NCBI RefSeq assembly: GCF_001005085.2 | Contig: NZ_LBMU02000029.1 | Span: 1 to 64,000, forward strand | Length of the DNA: 64,000 bases | Source: Streptomyces humi | GTDB lineage: Bacteria; Actinomycetota; Actinomycetes; Streptomycetales; Streptomycetaceae | Direction of reading: 5' to 3' | In this document: positions 41,571-50,236 of the stretch, in pieces | Numbering within the stretch: position 1 is the first letter of the stretch | Layout: each line of letters begins with the position of its first letter | Notes under the pieces: generated by a model | What the model was told of the DNA's origin: nothing | Databases searched by the model: none | What the model saw: the letters and a program-made list of their open reading frames with translations, nothing else | Translations under genes and position numbers: made by a program

Positions 41571-42962
41571 ATGCGCCTCTCCCGTTCGGCACGTCTGGCG
41601 GCTGTCGCGACCGCGGCAGCCGCCTCCTTCGTCATCGCCGCCGCCCCCGCCCCCACCCCGGGCGCCGACGGCATCGGCGACCCCTACTTCCCGCAGCTCG
41701 GCAACGGCGGTTTCGACGCCCGCCACTACGGCCTCGACATCGCCTACGCCCCCGACACCGGCCGCCTGGACGGCCGTACGACGATCACCGCGCGCGCCAC
41801 CCAGAACCTCTCCTCCTTCGACCTCGACCTCCAGAAACTGGACGTCACCCGGATCGAAGTGGACGGCAGACGCGCCGAGTTCACGCGCAGCGGCGACGAG
41901 ATCACCGTCACCCCGCGGAACGCCCTCGCCAAGGGCCGGGAGTTCACCGTCGCCGTCACCTACGGCGGAACACCCGTGCCCCTCAACGGACCCATCGTCT
42001 TCGGCTCCGACTACGGCTGGATGAAGACCCCCGACGGTGTCTTCGTCGCCTGCGAGCCCAACGCGGCCTCCACCTGGTTCCCGTCCAGCGACCACCCCTC
42101 CGACAAGGCGACCTACGACATCCGGGTCAAGGCGCCCAAGGGTCTGACCGCGGTCTCCAACGGCCGGCTCGTCTCGGCGTACGACAAGGGCGACTCGACG
42201 TACACCCACTGGCGCGAGAGCAAGCCGATGGCGACCTACCTCGCCACCGCCACCATCGGGAAGTTCGACGTGCGGACCGGGAAGACCCCCTCCGGCATAC
42301 CGGTCTACGTGGCCATCGACCCGACCCTCGCGAACAGCAACAGCGTCGACGTGTACGCCGTCACCGCGGCCGCCACCGACTACTGGGCCTCGCTCTTCGG
42401 CCCGTACCCCTTCGAGGAGACCGGCGCGATCGTCGACGACATGCCCCAGGCGGGGTTCTCGCTGGAGGTGCAGAGCAAGCCGGCCTACTCGGCGGTGCGC
42501 AACGAGTCCACGATCGTGCACGAGCTGGCCCACCAGTGGTTCGGCGACTCGGTGAGCGTGGCGCAGTGGAAGGACATCTGGCTCAACGAGGGCTTCGCCA
42601 CCTACGCCCAGTGGCTGTGGGCCGAGCACCAGGGCACCAAATCGGCCCACGACTCGTTCCTGACCGCCTACAACGCCCGAGCCGCCGACAACCCCTTCTG
42701 GGGGATCACCGTCGCCGACCCGCAGCGCGACACCATGTTCGCCTCGGCCGTCTACCAGCGCGGTGCCATGACCCTCCAGATGCTGCGCGAACGGATCGGC
42801 GACACCGCCTTCTTCCGCCTCCTGCCCGCCTGGACGAAGCTGCACCGCTACGGCAACGCCGACACCGCCGACTTCATCCGGCTCGCGGAGAAGATCTCCG
42901 GACAGCAGCTGGACGACCTGTTCCAGACCTGGCTGTTCACCACGGGCAAGCCGGCCCTGTAG
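41571..42962 (+). CDS. Secreted M1-family metallopeptidase
   Basis: 463 residues. Sec signal (MRLSRSARLAAVATAAAASF, cleavage near APA/TPG). M1 aminopeptidase fold: N-terminal beta domain, VACEPNAASTWFPSSDHPSDKATYD, exopeptidase-type GFSLEVQSKP (variant of GAMEN), zinc motif HELAHQWFGDS with the third ligand in WLNEGFATYAQ. It is shorter than cytosolic PepN because the C-terminal helical domain is missing. It follows a peptide importer, so secreted peptide trimming and uptake may be linked. Confidence 0.93.
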   Translation: MRLSRSARLAAVATAAAASFVIAAAPAPTPGADGIGDPYFPQLGNGGFDARHYGLDIAYAPDTGRLDGRTTITARATQNLSSFDLDLQKLDVTRIEVDGRRAEFTRSGDEITVTPRNALAKGREFTVAVTYGGTPVPLNGPIVFGSDYGWMKTPDGVFVACEPNAASTWFPSSDHPSDKATYDIRVKAPKGLTAVSNGRLVSAYDKGDSTYTHWRESKPMATYLATATIGKFDVRTGKTPSGIPVYVAIDPTLANSNSVDVYAVTAAATDYWASLFGPYPFEETGAIVDDMPQAGFSLEVQSKPAYSAVRNESTIVHELAHQWFGDSVSVAQWKDIWLNEGFATYAQWLWAEHQGTKSAHDSFLTAYNARAADNPFWGITVADPQRDTMFASAVYQRGAMTLQMLRERIGDTAFFRLLPAWTKLHRYGNADTADFIRLAEKISGQQLDDLFQTWLFTTGKPAL

Positions 42963-43009
42963 GCCTGGCTTTGTAAGGTGCATGCACCCTGGCGGTCCAC
43001 AATGTCAGG

Positions 43010-43669
43010 GTGCAGCTCCAGCAACTCTTCTCCCCGTCCGTCCAGCACACCCTCGACGTCATCGGCATCTTCGTCTTCGCGATCTCCGGCGCCCTGCTGG
43101 CCGTCCGCAAGAACTTCGACGTCTTCGGCATCGCGGTGATGGCCGAGGTCACCGCGCTGGGCGGCGGGATCTTCCGGGACGTGATCATCGGGGCGGTGCC
43201 CCCGGCCGCCTTCACGGACCTGGGGTACTTCCTCACCCCGCTCATCGCCGCCCTGGTGGTCTTCTTCCTGCATCCGCACGTCGAGCGGACGCAGTCGGCG
43301 GTCCTGGTGTTCGACGCGGCCGGCCTCGGTCTGTTCGCCGTCAGCGGCACGACGAAGGCGTACTCCTACGGCCTGAACCTCACCGCCTCCGCGGCCCTGG
43401 GCCTGGCCACCGCGGTCGGCGGCGGCGTGCTCAGGGACGTCCTCGCCAACGAGGTCCCCTCGCTGCTGCGCTGGGACCGCGACCTGTACGCGGTCCCAGC
43501 GATCGTCGGGGCGACGACGGTGGTGCTGTGCATCCATTACGACGCGCTGACCCCGGTCACCAGCGGGCTCGCGGTCGTCACCGCTTTCGTACTGCGCCTG
43601 CTCGCGATGCGGTACCACTGGCGAGCGCCGCGTGCGTGGAACCGGCGCTCGACGGTTCGGGAGGAGTAG
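43010..43669 (+). CDS. TRIC/YicG-family membrane protein
   Basis: 219 residues with seven predicted helices and an internal duplication: ISGALLAVRKNFDVFGIAVMAEVTALGGGIFRDVIIG and VSGTTKAYSYGLNLTASAALGLATAVGGGVLRDVLANEVP. The paired GGG(I/V)xRDV motifs define the family related to trimeric intracellular cation channels, so potassium or other cation flux is likely. The GTG start at 43010 lies 45 bp after the peptidase gene. Its last 92 bp overlap the esterase gene on the other strand. Confidence 0.9.
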   Translation: MQLQQLFSPSVQHTLDVIGIFVFAISGALLAVRKNFDVFGIAVMAEVTALGGGIFRDVIIGAVPPAAFTDLGYFLTPLIAALVVFFLHPHVERTQSAVLVFDAAGLGLFAVSGTTKAYSYGLNLTASAALGLATAVGGGVLRDVLANEVPSLLRWDRDLYAVPAIVGATTVVLCIHYDALTPVTSGLAVVTAFVLRLLAMRYHWRAPRAWNRRSTVREE

Positions 43670-44801
43670 TGGAGCGGCCTCTGACGTGGCTCTGGCCCAT
43701 GTTCACCGTCAGCCACTCGAACACGGTCGTCACCTGGGGGCGCCACAGCGCCATGTTGTGGCCGCCGTCGCTGCGCGGCAGGTACACCACGTGCACGGTG
43801 GTCGGTGCCTTGGCGATCTGTTCGAGCGCCACCCCGGCCTGGTAGCCGTCACCGGACTCGCCGGAGAGGTAGAGGGCGATCCGGGGCGGGCTGACCGCCT
43901 TCCTCAGCAGCAGGTAGGGGTTGTTCTGCTCGCGCAGGGTCAGGCTCTGCGCGGCGAGCGAGTTGCGTTCGCCGATCGGGTCGTTGTAACCGGACAGGCT
44001 GACCGCGGCCCGGTAGCGGTCCGGGTGGGCGACGGCCAGCTTGACCGCGCAGTGCGCGCCGGCCGAGTAGCCGGCGGTGGCCCAGTTCGCCGGGGCGGCG
44101 GCGGCCCGGAAGTTGTCGGTCACCATCTTCGGGACGTCGATGCTCAGCCAGCTGTCGGCGTTGACCGTGCCCGGGATGTTGGCGCAGCCGGTGTCGACGC
44201 CGGCCAGCAGGTTGGTGCGCGGCGCGACCAGGATGAAGGGCGCCACCCGGCCGCTTCTCATCAGCGGCGCCAGCTGCTGGGTCACCTTCATCGAGCCGAA
44301 CCAGGCCTTCGCCGAGCCGGGGTAGCCCGGCAGCAGCTCCACGACCGGGAACCTGTGGTTCCGGTACTCCGGCTCGCCGTACTGGGGCGGCAGCCACACG
44401 TAGACCTCGGCGTTCACCCCGGAGATCCGGCCCTTGAGCTGGGTGACCCGCACCCCGCGCATGCCCGGTCCGCCGGCCGCGGTGAAGGACTGCCTCACCT
44501 TGGGCAGCGTTTTCAGCGCTATGCCGCCGGTACCGTCCCGGCCGAGGTTCGCGGCCTGCTGGACGTGGTTGCCGGTGCCGAGGAGGTCGGCCCAGTTGTC
44601 GTACAGGTTGTTCTGGTTGTTGACCAGTACGAAGATCAGGGTCACCGCCGTGGCCTGGGCGAACAGCAGCATCAGGACCCGGGCCGCGGTACGCACGGCC
44701 TGGGGTCCCCGCATCCTCGACCACAGGAAGAGCGGCAGTATGAGGGCGACCACCGACAGGACGATGGTCGTGTAGAGGAACGGAGTCCCGGTGAGGCTCA
44801 T
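43578..44801 (-). CDS. Membrane-anchored esterase (D family)
   Basis: 407 residues. Two N-terminal helices (FLYTTIVLSVVALILPLFLW and VLMLLFAQATAVTLIFVLV) anchor an external alpha/beta-hydrolase domain of the putative-esterase type. The nucleophile is in TAGYSAGAHCAVKLA; the oxyanion region is VVELLPGYPGSA; the acid and His are expected in LSGESGDGYQ and DGGHNMALWRP. It resembles mycolyltransferase/esterase-D proteins. The C-terminal about 30 residues (STTPPEPSSAGSTHAALASG) are read antisense to the TRIC gene and look like extension rather than domain. Confidence 0.87.
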   Translation of the reverse strand: MSLTGTPFLYTTIVLSVVALILPLFLWSRMRGPQAVRTAARVLMLLFAQATAVTLIFVLVNNQNNLYDNWADLLGTGNHVQQAANLGRDGTGGIALKTLPKVRQSFTAAGGPGMRGVRVTQLKGRISGVNAEVYVWLPPQYGEPEYRNHRFPVVELLPGYPGSAKAWFGSMKVTQQLAPLMRSGRVAPFILVAPRTNLLAGVDTGCANIPGTVNADSWLSIDVPKMVTDNFRAAAAPANWATAGYSAGAHCAVKLAVAHPDRYRAAVSLSGYNDPIGERNSLAAQSLTLREQNNPYLLLRKAVSPPRIALYLSGESGDGYQAGVALEQIAKAPTTVHVVYLPRSDGGHNMALWRPQVTTVFEWLTVNMGQSHVRGRSTTPPEPSSAGSTHAALASGTASRAGAVRKR

Positions 44802-44965
44802 GTCCCCATAGAGGGGAGTTCCGGGGCCCGGGTTACGGACGTGTCCGGACACTTACCTAGAAATTGCCGGAACCTCACTCGGGCGACGGATCCCTTACCG
44901 ATGGGTCACCGCCGCGTCGCCCACAAAAGCTACCGCTTAGTAATCACCTCTTGTACTGTTCAGGC

Positions 44966-45829
44966 ATGCCAGAAGCAGCAACCATGCGGGCCCTGATCGG
45001 CGACAGCGAGTTCGACCGCGACACCGCGGTCACCCGGCGTGCCCCGGGTGTCTACGACATCGACCTCTCGGCCGGCTGGACCATCATCAGCGCCGTCAAC
45101 GGCGGCTATCTGCTGGCCGTGCTCGGCCGGGCCCTCGCGGACGCGCTGCCGCACCCGGACCCGTTCACCGTCTCCGCGCACTACCTGACCGCCTCCCAGC
45201 CGGGCCCGGCCGTGATCCGCACGGACACCGTGCGCGCCGGCCGCACCCTCTCCACCGGCCAGGCCTCCCTCTTCCAGTACGACGACGAGGGCAACGAGGT
45301 GGAACGCATCCGCGTCCTCGCCTCCTACGGCGACCTCGACGCCCTCCCCGACGACGTCCGTACGACCGCCGTCCCACCCGTCATCCCGCCCATGGACCAG
45401 TGCTTCGGCCCCGAGGACGGGCCCGCGCCGGTGGACGGCAGCTCCGCCATCACCGACCGGCTGATGCTCAAGCTGGACCCGTCGACCCTGGGCTGGGCCC
45501 TCGGCGCGCCCTCCGGCAAGGGGGAGATGCGCTCCTGGTTCGGCCTCGCGGACGGCCGTGACCCGGACCCGCTCTCGCTCCTCCTCGCGGTCGACGCGCT
45601 GCCGCCCACCGCCTTCGAGATCGGCCTCACGGGCTGGGTCCCCACGGTCGAACTCACCGTCCACGTCCGGCACCGGCCGGCGCCGGGGCCGCTCCGGGTC
45701 TCCATCACCACCCGCAACCTGGCCGGCGGCTTCCTGGAGGAGGACGCCGAGGTCTGGGACAGCGCGGACCGACTCGTCGCCCAGTCCCGGCAGTTGGCCC
45801 GGGTCCGGCTGGGCTCCGGCCTCGGCTGA
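44966..45829 (+). CDS. Acyl-CoA thioesterase, double hotdog
   Basis: 287 residues with two hotdog domains of the TesB-like (4HBT_3) type: NGGYLLAVLGRALADAL, HPDPFTVSAHYLTASQPG and PLSLLLAVDALPPTAFEIG, PTVELTVHVRHRPAPGPLRV. It hydrolyses acyl-CoA of unknown chain length. The start ATG 44966 has no ribosome site but a TACTGT -10-like hexamer lies 7 bp upstream, so the mRNA may be leaderless. Confidence 0.87.
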   Translation: MPEAATMRALIGDSEFDRDTAVTRRAPGVYDIDLSAGWTIISAVNGGYLLAVLGRALADALPHPDPFTVSAHYLTASQPGPAVIRTDTVRAGRTLSTGQASLFQYDDEGNEVERIRVLASYGDLDALPDDVRTTAVPPVIPPMDQCFGPEDGPAPVDGSSAITDRLMLKLDPSTLGWALGAPSGKGEMRSWFGLADGRDPDPLSLLLAVDALPPTAFEIGLTGWVPTVELTVHVRHRPAPGPLRVSITTRNLAGGFLEEDAEVWDSADRLVAQSRQLARVRLGSGLG

Positions 45830-46023
45830 CGCACGGTTCTGTCACGGGCCTGTACCAGCGAGTAGACCGCCGCCGCCGGTGAACGCGCAGGTCAACGCGG
45901 CGACTTGGGCAGCGCTTTACCCGAATCACAGGCCGGGGACAGTGCGGGCCCAAGTTCGCCCTAAGCGCCGTTGGTTGAGTGCCACGCCTCAGGACTCCCT
46001 CATCCTTTACGGAGTTGGCTCTC

Positions 46024-46404
46024 ATGAAGCGTGTACGTCTCGTCCCCGCGGTCGCCCTGCTCGCCGTGTCTCCGCTGCTGCTGACCGCGTGCGGTTCGGG
46101 CGACTCGTCGTCCTCCTCCGGCAGCGGCAACTCCGGCCAGTCGCAGTCCTGTCAGCAGCCCTCGGGCATGCCGACCGGCAACGCGTCCGGCCGTCCCGGC
46201 GGCGCCGCCTCGGGTGCCCCCACCGGCACGGCCAAGCCGACCGGCGTCCCCAGCGGCATGCCGAGCGGCGGACCGGGCGGCGGCGGCCAGGGCGGTCCCG
46301 GCGGCGGTCAGGGCGGCGGCTGCGGCGGCCAGGGCGGCCCCGGCGGGGGTGGTGCGGCCCCCAGCGGCGCCCCGACCCAGCAGGCCCAGGCCACCAAGAG
46401 CTGA
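46024..46404 (+). CDS. Small Gly/Pro/Ser-rich lipoprotein
   Basis: 126 residues. Signal peptide with lipobox LLLTAC; mature part is low-complexity: Ser/Gly stretch, then GGPGGGGQGGPGGGQGGGCG-type sequence with two cysteines. ATG 46024 has ACGGAG upstream. No domain is recognised; it may be a surface spacer protein. A tandem repeat starts at its stop codon. Confidence 0.72.
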   Translation: MKRVRLVPAVALLAVSPLLLTACGSGDSSSSSGSGNSGQSQSCQQPSGMPTGNASGRPGGAASGAPTGTAKPTGVPSGMPSGGPGGGGQGGPGGGQGGGCGGQGGPGGGGAAPSGAPTQQAQATKS

Positions 46405-46490
46405 CACCGGGCCAGTACGCCAGGCCCTGACACCGGGCCAGTACGCCAGGCCCTGACACCGGGCCCGTACGCCAGGCCCCTGGTCCGGGC
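46401..46490. repeat. 26-bp tandem repeat, about 3.5 copies
   Basis: Unit CTGACACCGGGCCAGTACGC plus CAGGCC at 46401-46426, 46427-46452 and 46453-46478 (one substitution), then a diverged part copy. The first unit includes the TGA stop of the lipoprotein gene, so each unit carries a stop codon. Confidence 0.95.
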
Positions 46491-46495
46491 CCGTA

Positions 46496-46538
46496 CGCGG
46501 GGGCGGTGTGTCCGACGACCGGACACACCGCCCCCGCG
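46496..46538. terminator. Bidirectional terminator hairpin
   Basis: Perfect 19-bp stem, CGCGGGGGCGGTGTGTCCG and its complement, loop ACGAC. It sits between the convergent lipoprotein and TetR genes and can serve both. Confidence 0.92.
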
Positions 46539-46554
46539 CGTTGCCGGACGGCCC

Positions 46555-47184
46555 CTAGTCCAGCCAGTGCTGGCGGCCGAGGCTGATCAGCCTCATCTGG
46601 CGGGTGGCGATGTGGGCGACGCGCTGCCGGGCCGCCTCCGAGGGCTCCGGCGACTCCAGGGTCTCCAGGAACAGCGAGGCGGTGATGAGCATCTGGTCCA
46701 CGTAGAGGTGGGCGAGCATCAGCAGATCCTCGTCGCTCCACCCCTCGGCCTCGGGGTCCTTGGCCAGCTCGGTCTTGACCTCCTCGGCGAACCGGGCCAG
46801 TTGCTCCCGGATCGCCTGCCGTACCGGCTGCACCCCGCCGTGCCGCTCCCGGGCGATGAACCGGACGTGCGCAGGATGCGCGGCCACGTGGTCGGCGATC
46901 AGCCGTACGGCCCGGGTGATGCGCTCCGCGCCGGGCGTGGCGACCGTCGTGCGGACCATGGGGTGCAGACTGCCCAGCGCCTCGTCGACCAGGGCGACAC
47001 CGAGGTCGGCGGTGGAGCGGAAATGCCGGTAGAAGGCGGTCGGGGCGACTCCGACGGCCCGGGTGACCTCCCGCAGGCCCAGGCTGCTCAGGCTCTGCTC
47101 CTCCAGCAGTCCGAGCGCCGCGTCCAGGAAGGCCTGGCGGGTCTTCTGCTTCTGGGCCTGTCGGATGCCGACGGTGTGACTCAT
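46555..47184 (-). CDS. TetR-family repressor
   Basis: 209 residues. N-terminal helix-turn-helix (TRQAFLDAALGLLEEQSLSSLGLREVTRAVGVAPTAFYRHFRS region) and a C-terminal TetR ligand domain with ARERHGGVQPVRQAIREQL, as in FabR-like regulators of fatty-acid metabolism. It is divergent from two small membrane-protein genes; two AACAACTGTT motifs in the shared spacer are its likely operators. Confidence 0.93.
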   Translation of the reverse strand: MSHTVGIRQAQKQKTRQAFLDAALGLLEEQSLSSLGLREVTRAVGVAPTAFYRHFRSTADLGVALVDEALGSLHPMVRTTVATPGAERITRAVRLIADHVAAHPAHVRFIARERHGGVQPVRQAIREQLARFAEEVKTELAKDPEAEGWSDEDLLMLAHLYVDQMLITASLFLETLESPEPSEAARQRVAHIATRQMRLISLGRQHWLD

Positions 47185-47262
47185 GTCATCCAGTTAACAA
47201 CTGTTCTCCGGAATTGAAAAGCCGTCGGGGTTGCTAGACTCGAAGTCAGTGAACAACTGTTA
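47185..47262. promoter_or_regulatory. TetR operator pair and promoter
   Basis: AGTTAACAACTGTT (47192-47205) and AGTGAACAACTGTT (47248-47261) are near-identical 14-mers with dyad core AACA-AC-TGTT. Between them lie TTGAAA (47214-47219) and TAGACT (47235-47240) as -35/-10 for the rightward gene, spacer 15. The second site would cover the transcription start, the first the leftward start, so repression of both directions is expected. Confidence 0.75.
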
Positions 47263-47305
47263 CTACAACCGTTCACCCAAATTTAACGGAGGGGGATCGA
47301 AACCC

Positions 47306-47473
47306 ATGCTGTTCCTCGTCGCCGCACTCATGCTGCTCGGCGTGGTGCTGGGCACCGTGGCCCACGCGCCGCTCGACGTCACCGCGGCCCTGGCCGCCGT
47401 CATCGCCGTCTGGCTGGCCGTCTTCGCGGTCCGCGAGCGCATCGCCCGCCACCGTCGCACCTCGGCCAACTGA
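47306..47473 (+). CDS. Small membrane protein, 55 residues
   Basis: MLFLVAALMLLGVVLGTVAH forms one helix and VTAALAAVIAVWLAVFAV a second, ending with a basic tail. ATG 47306 has ACGGAGGGGG upstream, a very strong ribosome site. It is the first gene under the TetR-controlled promoter. Function unknown. Confidence 0.75.
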   Translation: MLFLVAALMLLGVVLGTVAHAPLDVTAALAAVIAVWLAVFAVRERIARHRRTSAN

Positions 47474-47505
47474 CCCACCGTCCCCGCTCGCCGGAGGAGC
47501 CGACC

Positions 47506-47781
47506 ATGATGCAACTCACCGCCCCCCGCACCGCCCGCCCCCAGTCCCGCACCCGCGACGCCGACGGCATGGCCGTGGCGTCCTTCATCCTCGGCCTGCT
47601 CGGCCTCCTGGTCCTGAACCTGTTCCTGGGCCCGATCGCGATCGCCCTGGCGGCCGTGTCCCTGTGGCGCGGCACCGAGCGCAGGGGCCGCGCGTACCTG
47701 GGCCTGTTCCTGGGCGTGGCCGACCTCGTGGTCCTCGGCGTCGCGATGGCGGTCTCGAACACGATCTCCTGGAGCCTCTGA
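47506..47781 (+). CDS. DUF4190-like membrane protein
   Basis: 91 residues. Two helices ([28 protein letters not shown] and [21 protein letters not shown]) with the DUF4190 pattern GLLG...GPIAIALA...GR. GGAGGAG precedes the start. It is probably co-transcribed with the 55-residue protein 32 bp upstream and so under TetR control. Confidence 0.8.
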   Translation: MMQLTAPRTARPQSRTRDADGMAVASFILGLLGLLVLNLFLGPIAIALAAVSLWRGTERRGRAYLGLFLGVADLVVLGVAMAVSNTISWSL

Positions 47782-47800
47782 ACGGGATCTCGAAACCCCG

Positions 47801-47850
47801 TTCAGGGCGACGCCCCGTGAGGGGCGCGGGGAACCGCGCGACCAGCCACA
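47801..47850. repeat. Dispersed palindromic repeat, copy 4
   Basis: GCGACGCCCCGTGAGGGGCGCGGGGAACCGCGCGACCAGCC. It lies between the DUF4190 gene and the cysteine desulfurase gene and is the plus-orientation form, nearly the same as the copy at 60148. Confidence 0.85.
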
Positions 47851-47932
47851 CGCGACCGGCACACGCAATCGGTCATGGACCCCTACGGCGCTGGGCGACC
47901 CGGACCCCGCCCCCCGTAGAATCGACCCCACC

Positions 47933-49096
47933 ATGGCCTACCTCGACCACGCAGCCACGACCCCGATGCTCCCGGAAGCGGCCACCGCCCTGGCGGCAGC
48001 GCTCCGTGTCACCGGCAACGCGTCCGCCCTGCACGCCTCCGGCCGCCGGGCCCGCCGCACGGTCGAGGAATCCCGGGAGACCCTGGCCGACGCGCTCGGC
48101 GCCCGACCCAGCGAGGTCGTGCTCACCTCCGGCGGCACCGAGGCCGACAACCTCGCGGTCAAGGGCCTGTACTGGTCCCGCCGGGACGCCGACCCCGCCC
48201 GTACCCGCATCCTGTCCAGCCCCGTCGAACACCACGCGGTCCTGGACGCGGTCGACTGGCTCGGCGAACACGAGGGCGCGACGGTCGAGTACCTTCCCGT
48301 CGACGCCCACGGCCGGGTCCACCCCGAGGCGCTGCGCGAGGCGATCGCCCGCAATCCCGACGACGTGGCCCTCGCCACCGTCATGTGGGCCAACAACGAG
48401 ATCGGCACCATCTTTCCGGTCCGTGAACTCGCCGACGTGGCGGGCGAGTTCGGCGTCCCCCTGCACGCCGACGCGGTCCAGGCGTTCGGTCAGGTCCCGG
48501 TCGACTTCGCCGCCTCCGGCCTCGCCGCGATGACCGTCTCCGGCCACAAGGTCGGCGGCCCGTACGGCATCGGCGCCCTGCTGCTCGGCCGTGAGTACAG
48601 CCCCGTACCGGTGCTGCACGGCGGCGGCCAGGAGCGGCACGTCCGCTCCGGCACCCTCGACGTGCCGGCGATCGCCTCCTTCGCGGTGGCCGGGCGTCTC
48701 GCCGCCCACCGCCAGCAGCGGTTCGCCGCTGAGATCGGTGCCCTGCGCGACCGGCTGGTCGACGCGGTGCGCACGGCCGTACCGGACGCGATCCTCGGTG
48801 GCGACCCGGTGGACCGGCTCCCGGCCAACGCCCACTTCACCTTCCCCGGCTGCGAGGGCGACTCGCTGCTCCTGCTGCTCGACGCGCAGGGCATCGAGTG
48901 CTCGACGGGGTCCGCCTGCACGGCCGGGGTCGCCCAGCCGAGCCATGTCCTGCTGGCCACCGGGACCGACCCGGACCTGGCCCGGGGCACCCTGCGCTTC
49001 TCGCTCGGCCACACCTCCACGCAGGCCGACGTCGACGCGGTGGCCAAGGCGATCGGACCGGCGGTGGAGCGGGCGCGGGCCGCCGGGCTGTCGTGA
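47933..49096 (+). CDS. Cysteine desulfurase (IscS/NifS type)
   Basis: 387 residues. PLP enzyme taking sulfur from cysteine as a protein persulfide. [11 protein letters not shown] start, PLP-contact EADNLAVKG and [15 protein letters not shown], Schiff-base lysine in [17 protein letters not shown], catalytic Cys in [19 protein letters not shown]. In Streptomyces this gene typically lies beside mnmA, which needs its sulfur for 2-thiouridine in tRNA; here mnmA is 8.5 kb downstream. Confidence 0.95.
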   Translation: MAYLDHAATTPMLPEAATALAAALRVTGNASALHASGRRARRTVEESRETLADALGARPSEVVLTSGGTEADNLAVKGLYWSRRDADPARTRILSSPVEHHAVLDAVDWLGEHEGATVEYLPVDAHGRVHPEALREAIARNPDDVALATVMWANNEIGTIFPVRELADVAGEFGVPLHADAVQAFGQVPVDFAASGLAAMTVSGHKVGGPYGIGALLLGREYSPVPVLHGGGQERHVRSGTLDVPAIASFAVAGRLAAHRQQRFAAEIGALRDRLVDAVRTAVPDAILGGDPVDRLPANAHFTFPGCEGDSLLLLLDAQGIECSTGSACTAGVAQPSHVLLATGTDPDLARGTLRFSLGHTSTQADVDAVAKAIGPAVERARAAGLS

Positions 49097-49121
49097 ACCG
49101 CCTCTCTGCCGAGCCGGGCCG

Positions 49122-49149
49122 AAGCCCCGCCGGAGCCTTCCGGCGGGGC
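49122..49149 (+). terminator. Terminator after cysteine desulfurase
   Basis: Perfect 12-bp stem AGCCCCGCCGGA / TCCGGCGGGGCT with loop GCCT, no T-run, 25 bp after the stop. Confidence 0.85.
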
Positions 49150-49306
49150 TGTCGTCTGTCGCGTCCGTGACGTTCGCGCCGCTTGCGCGACACGCGGAAT
49201 TGACACCGACTCCGTTCCGAAGAGGCTCAGTTGAGGAGTTCTTCCCCAGCGTTCTCACAGTGCGTGGCCATGGCCCACCTCAGGTCGTTCCTTAAGTTCT
49301 CCAGAC

Positions 49307-50167
49307 ATGACAGACAACGCCGCTGCCTCCGGGCAGACCCCCGAGCCCCTTTCCTCCGACGACTCCGCCGCCCAGGCGACCGGCCGCCACCGCATGGACA
49401 ACACCATGAAGAGGCGCCGGGTGCTGATCGGTGGCGCCACCATCGCCGCGGCGGGCGGGCTGATGGCCGCCGGCCTCGCCTCCGCCGACACCACCACCTC
49501 GGAGGCCGACTCCGACGCCTCCACCACCGTCACCTCCGACGCCTCCGCGGGCGTCTGCTCTCTCACCGCCGAGGTCACCGAGGGCCCCTACTCGCTCACG
49601 GGCGCGCTGGTGCGCGAGGACGTCCGCGAGGACAAGGAGGGTGTCGAGGTCCAGTACACCTTCACCGTCGTCGACGAGGCCAACGACTGTGCCCCGCTGG
49701 AGAACGCGCTGGTCGAGATCTGGCACTGCGACGCGCTGGGCGAGTACTCCGGTTTCGTCGGCAAGAACGGCCACACCGAGACGGACGACGGCACCTTCCT
49801 GCGCGGCGGTCAGCTGACCGACGCCGACGGGCAGGTGAGTCTCATCTCGATCTGGCCGGGCCACTACGTGTCCCGTGCGGTCCACGTCCACATGCGGGTG
49901 CACACCGACGTGACGCTGACCGACGACTCGTACACCGGCGGCTCGATCATCCACACCGGTCAGCTGTTCTTCGACGCGGACATCAACACCGAGGTCCAGG
50001 CGACCTCGCCGTACTCCGACAACACCACGAAGGAGACCGCGCTCGCCGACGACACGATCTACGACGACGGCGGTGCCTCCTCGGGTCTGCTGACCCTGAC
50101 CGCACTGGGTGACAGCGTCTCCGACGGGTACAAGGCGACGCTCACCGTGGGTGTCAGCACCTCCTGA
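49307..50167 (+). CDS. Tat-exported intradiol ring-cleavage dioxygenase-like protein
   Basis: 286 residues. Twin-arginine signal (MKRRRVLIGGATIAAAGG) after an N-terminal extension, then the intradiol dioxygenase barrel. Expected Fe(III) ligands are visible: Tyr in TEGPYSLTG, Tyr in WHCDALGEYSGF, and two His in RAVHVHMRVH. Cytosolic relatives split catechols; exported Streptomyces members act on aromatics outside the cell. Folding before Tat export fits metal loading in the cytosol. It is the first gene of the accessory segment. Confidence 0.9.
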   Translation: MTDNAAASGQTPEPLSSDDSAAQATGRHRMDNTMKRRRVLIGGATIAAAGGLMAAGLASADTTTSEADSDASTTVTSDASAGVCSLTAEVTEGPYSLTGALVREDVREDKEGVEVQYTFTVVDEANDCAPLENALVEIWHCDALGEYSGFVGKNGHTETDDGTFLRGGQLTDADGQVSLISIWPGHYVSRAVHVHMRVHTDVTLTDDSYTGGSIIHTGQLFFDADINTEVQATSPYSDNTTKETALADDTIYDDGGASSGLLTLTALGDSVSDGYKATLTVGVSTS

Positions 50168-50196
50168 GGCCGACGGGCCCGGAGCTCCTGACACCG

Positions 50197-50236
50197 CCGG
50201 CCCGGTGACCCCACCCGTCACGGGTCACCGGGCCGG
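50197..50236 (+). terminator. Terminator after the dioxygenase gene
   Basis: Perfect 15-bp stem CCGGCCCGGTGACCC / GGGTCACCGGGCCGG with a 10-base loop. It separates the dioxygenase from the following gene fragment. Confidence 0.85.

Noticed and set aside
46024..46404. Gly-rich ORF as a RiPP precursor
   Set aside because: It has a classic lipobox signal and no modifying enzymes nearby.
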